From: Marinagarivorans sp. UBA5868
Lineage (GTDB): Bacteria > Pseudomonadota > Gammaproteobacteria > Pseudomonadales > Cellvibrionaceae
Direction: 5' to 3'
Assembly: GCA_002432095.1 (NCBI GenBank)
Contig: DJFQ01000158.1
Location: forward strand, 20,109 to 26,680
DNA: 6,572 nucleotides
Below the pieces are notes generated by a model that saw only the letters and a program-made list of their open reading frames with translations, ran no database searches and was not told where the DNA came from. This document shows, piece by piece, positions 6,213 through 6,572 of this stretch (within the stretch, counting starts at the first letter, position 1; every line of letters starts with the position of its first letter). Both the position numbers and the translations under genes were made by a program.

Positions 6213-6572
6213 CTACTGGTTAACTTGGCTGCGAGCAATCGGCTTGCGCAGACGGATGAGGTCCAGAGTACCGATCTTGCGATAGACACTCTTTGGGTTG
6301 CTATTGCTGGTGGTATAGACATCGTGCAGCTGTTCTTTCGCACACGCAAAATCTTCCACTTGGTCTTGGTCGAGTCTGACCGGCTCGTCAGTCTGTCCAC
6401 CGTTCTGTTTAGAGTAATTCGCCTCATCAATCGGCATTCCCGTCGCATAACGGAAGCTGTTGACGATCAAACATTCACGGATCGCGGGCAATTCGGCAAT
6501 TTTGCGGCCGAGATCTTTCGAGCCATCAAAGTCAAGTGGCACATCCAGTTTGTCCAACCCGCCCGGACCCCA
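6213..6572 (-). CDS. DUF1585-type protein, C-terminal part (partial at window edge)
   Basis: The reading frame is open from the right edge to a TAG at 6213-6215, giving 119 residues of the C-terminus; the start lies outside the window. The segment WGPGGLDKLDVPLDFDGSKD followed by LGRKIAELPAIRECLIVNSFRYATG resembles the DUF1585 domain that ends the multi-domain DUF1587/1592/1595/1588/1585 proteins, including the Cys (RECLI) and the FRYATG motif. After it comes a 70-residue tail with a second Cys (FACAKEQ) that resembles the usual end less clearly. Full-length relatives are large exported proteins, and some carry cytochrome-c-like domains, which cannot be checked here. The stop is 18 bp before the DUF1552 ATG, so the two are probably one operon, with this gene first. 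Function is not established. Confidence 0.72.
   Translation of the reverse strand, partial: WGPGGLDKLDVPLDFDGSKDLGRKIAELPAIRECLIVNSFRYATGMPIDEANYSKQNGGQTDEPVRLDQDQVEDFACAKEQLHDVYTTSNSNPKSVYRKIGTLDLIRLRKPIARSQVNQ

Noticed and set aside
6191..6448. Second minus-strand frame overlapping the DUF1585-type gene
   Set aside because: It is very Arg/Ser-rich and lacks motifs, while the other frame carries recognisable DUF1585 residues and runs open to the edge.
1..6572. tRNA or rRNA genes, insertion sequences, phage genes or attachment sites
   Set aside because: No cloverleaf, transposase or integrase motif, or long direct or inverted repeat was recognised; nearly all of the window is taken up by ordinary coding genes.

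Overview
This is a 6.6 kb piece of a Gram-negative bacterial chromosome, most likely from a marine or aquatic gammaproteobacterium (Cellvibrionales, Oceanospirillales or Alteromonadales type). That inference rests on gene content: a class GN ('marine proteobacterial') sortase, a FecI/FecR/TonB-receptor signalling set with a separate STN domain, and a Tat-exported DUF1552 protein next to a DUF1585-type protein. No rRNA or species-specific marker is present, so the taxonomic placement is inference.

Layout. (1) 27-668 (+): class GN sortase with the His/Cys/Arg catalytic set. Its LPxTG-like substrate gene would normally lie just upstream, outside the window. (2) 757-2308 (+): an ECF sigma factor of the FecI type followed by its FecR-type anti-sigma/transducer. 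The 80 bp between them is unusual. It carries the best Shine-Dalgarno sequence in the area, which serves a 28-codon reading frame that overlaps the sigma stop and the FecR start by ATGA at each end. It also holds a short inverted repeat that could alternate with pairing at the FecR ribosome site. (3) 2330-4867 (+): an 845-aa TonB-dependent receptor of the siderophore class with signal peptide, STN signalling domain, TonB box, plug and barrel. (4) 4873-4900: a compact terminator hairpin between convergent genes. (5) 4911-6194 (-): a DUF1552 protein with a Tat signal and an 11-glycine linker encoded by a GGC/GGT tract. (6) 6213-6572 (-): the C-terminal part of a DUF1585-type protein that runs off the right edge, 18 bp upstream of the DUF1552 gene and probably in the same operon.

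How they work together. The sigma factor, FecR and receptor form a classical cell-surface signalling relay: ligand binding at the outer-membrane receptor moves the STN domain to touch FecR in the periplasm, FecR releases or activates the sigma factor, and the sigma factor drives target genes. The receptor is so close to fecR that all three probably share one transcript. No Fur-box-like sequence is visible upstream of the sigma gene, so iron control is not shown. The sortase and the DUF1585/DUF1552 pair look like separate envelope modules flanking this relay. Nothing here is clearly a new defence or mobile system; the most original signal is the fecI-fecR junction.
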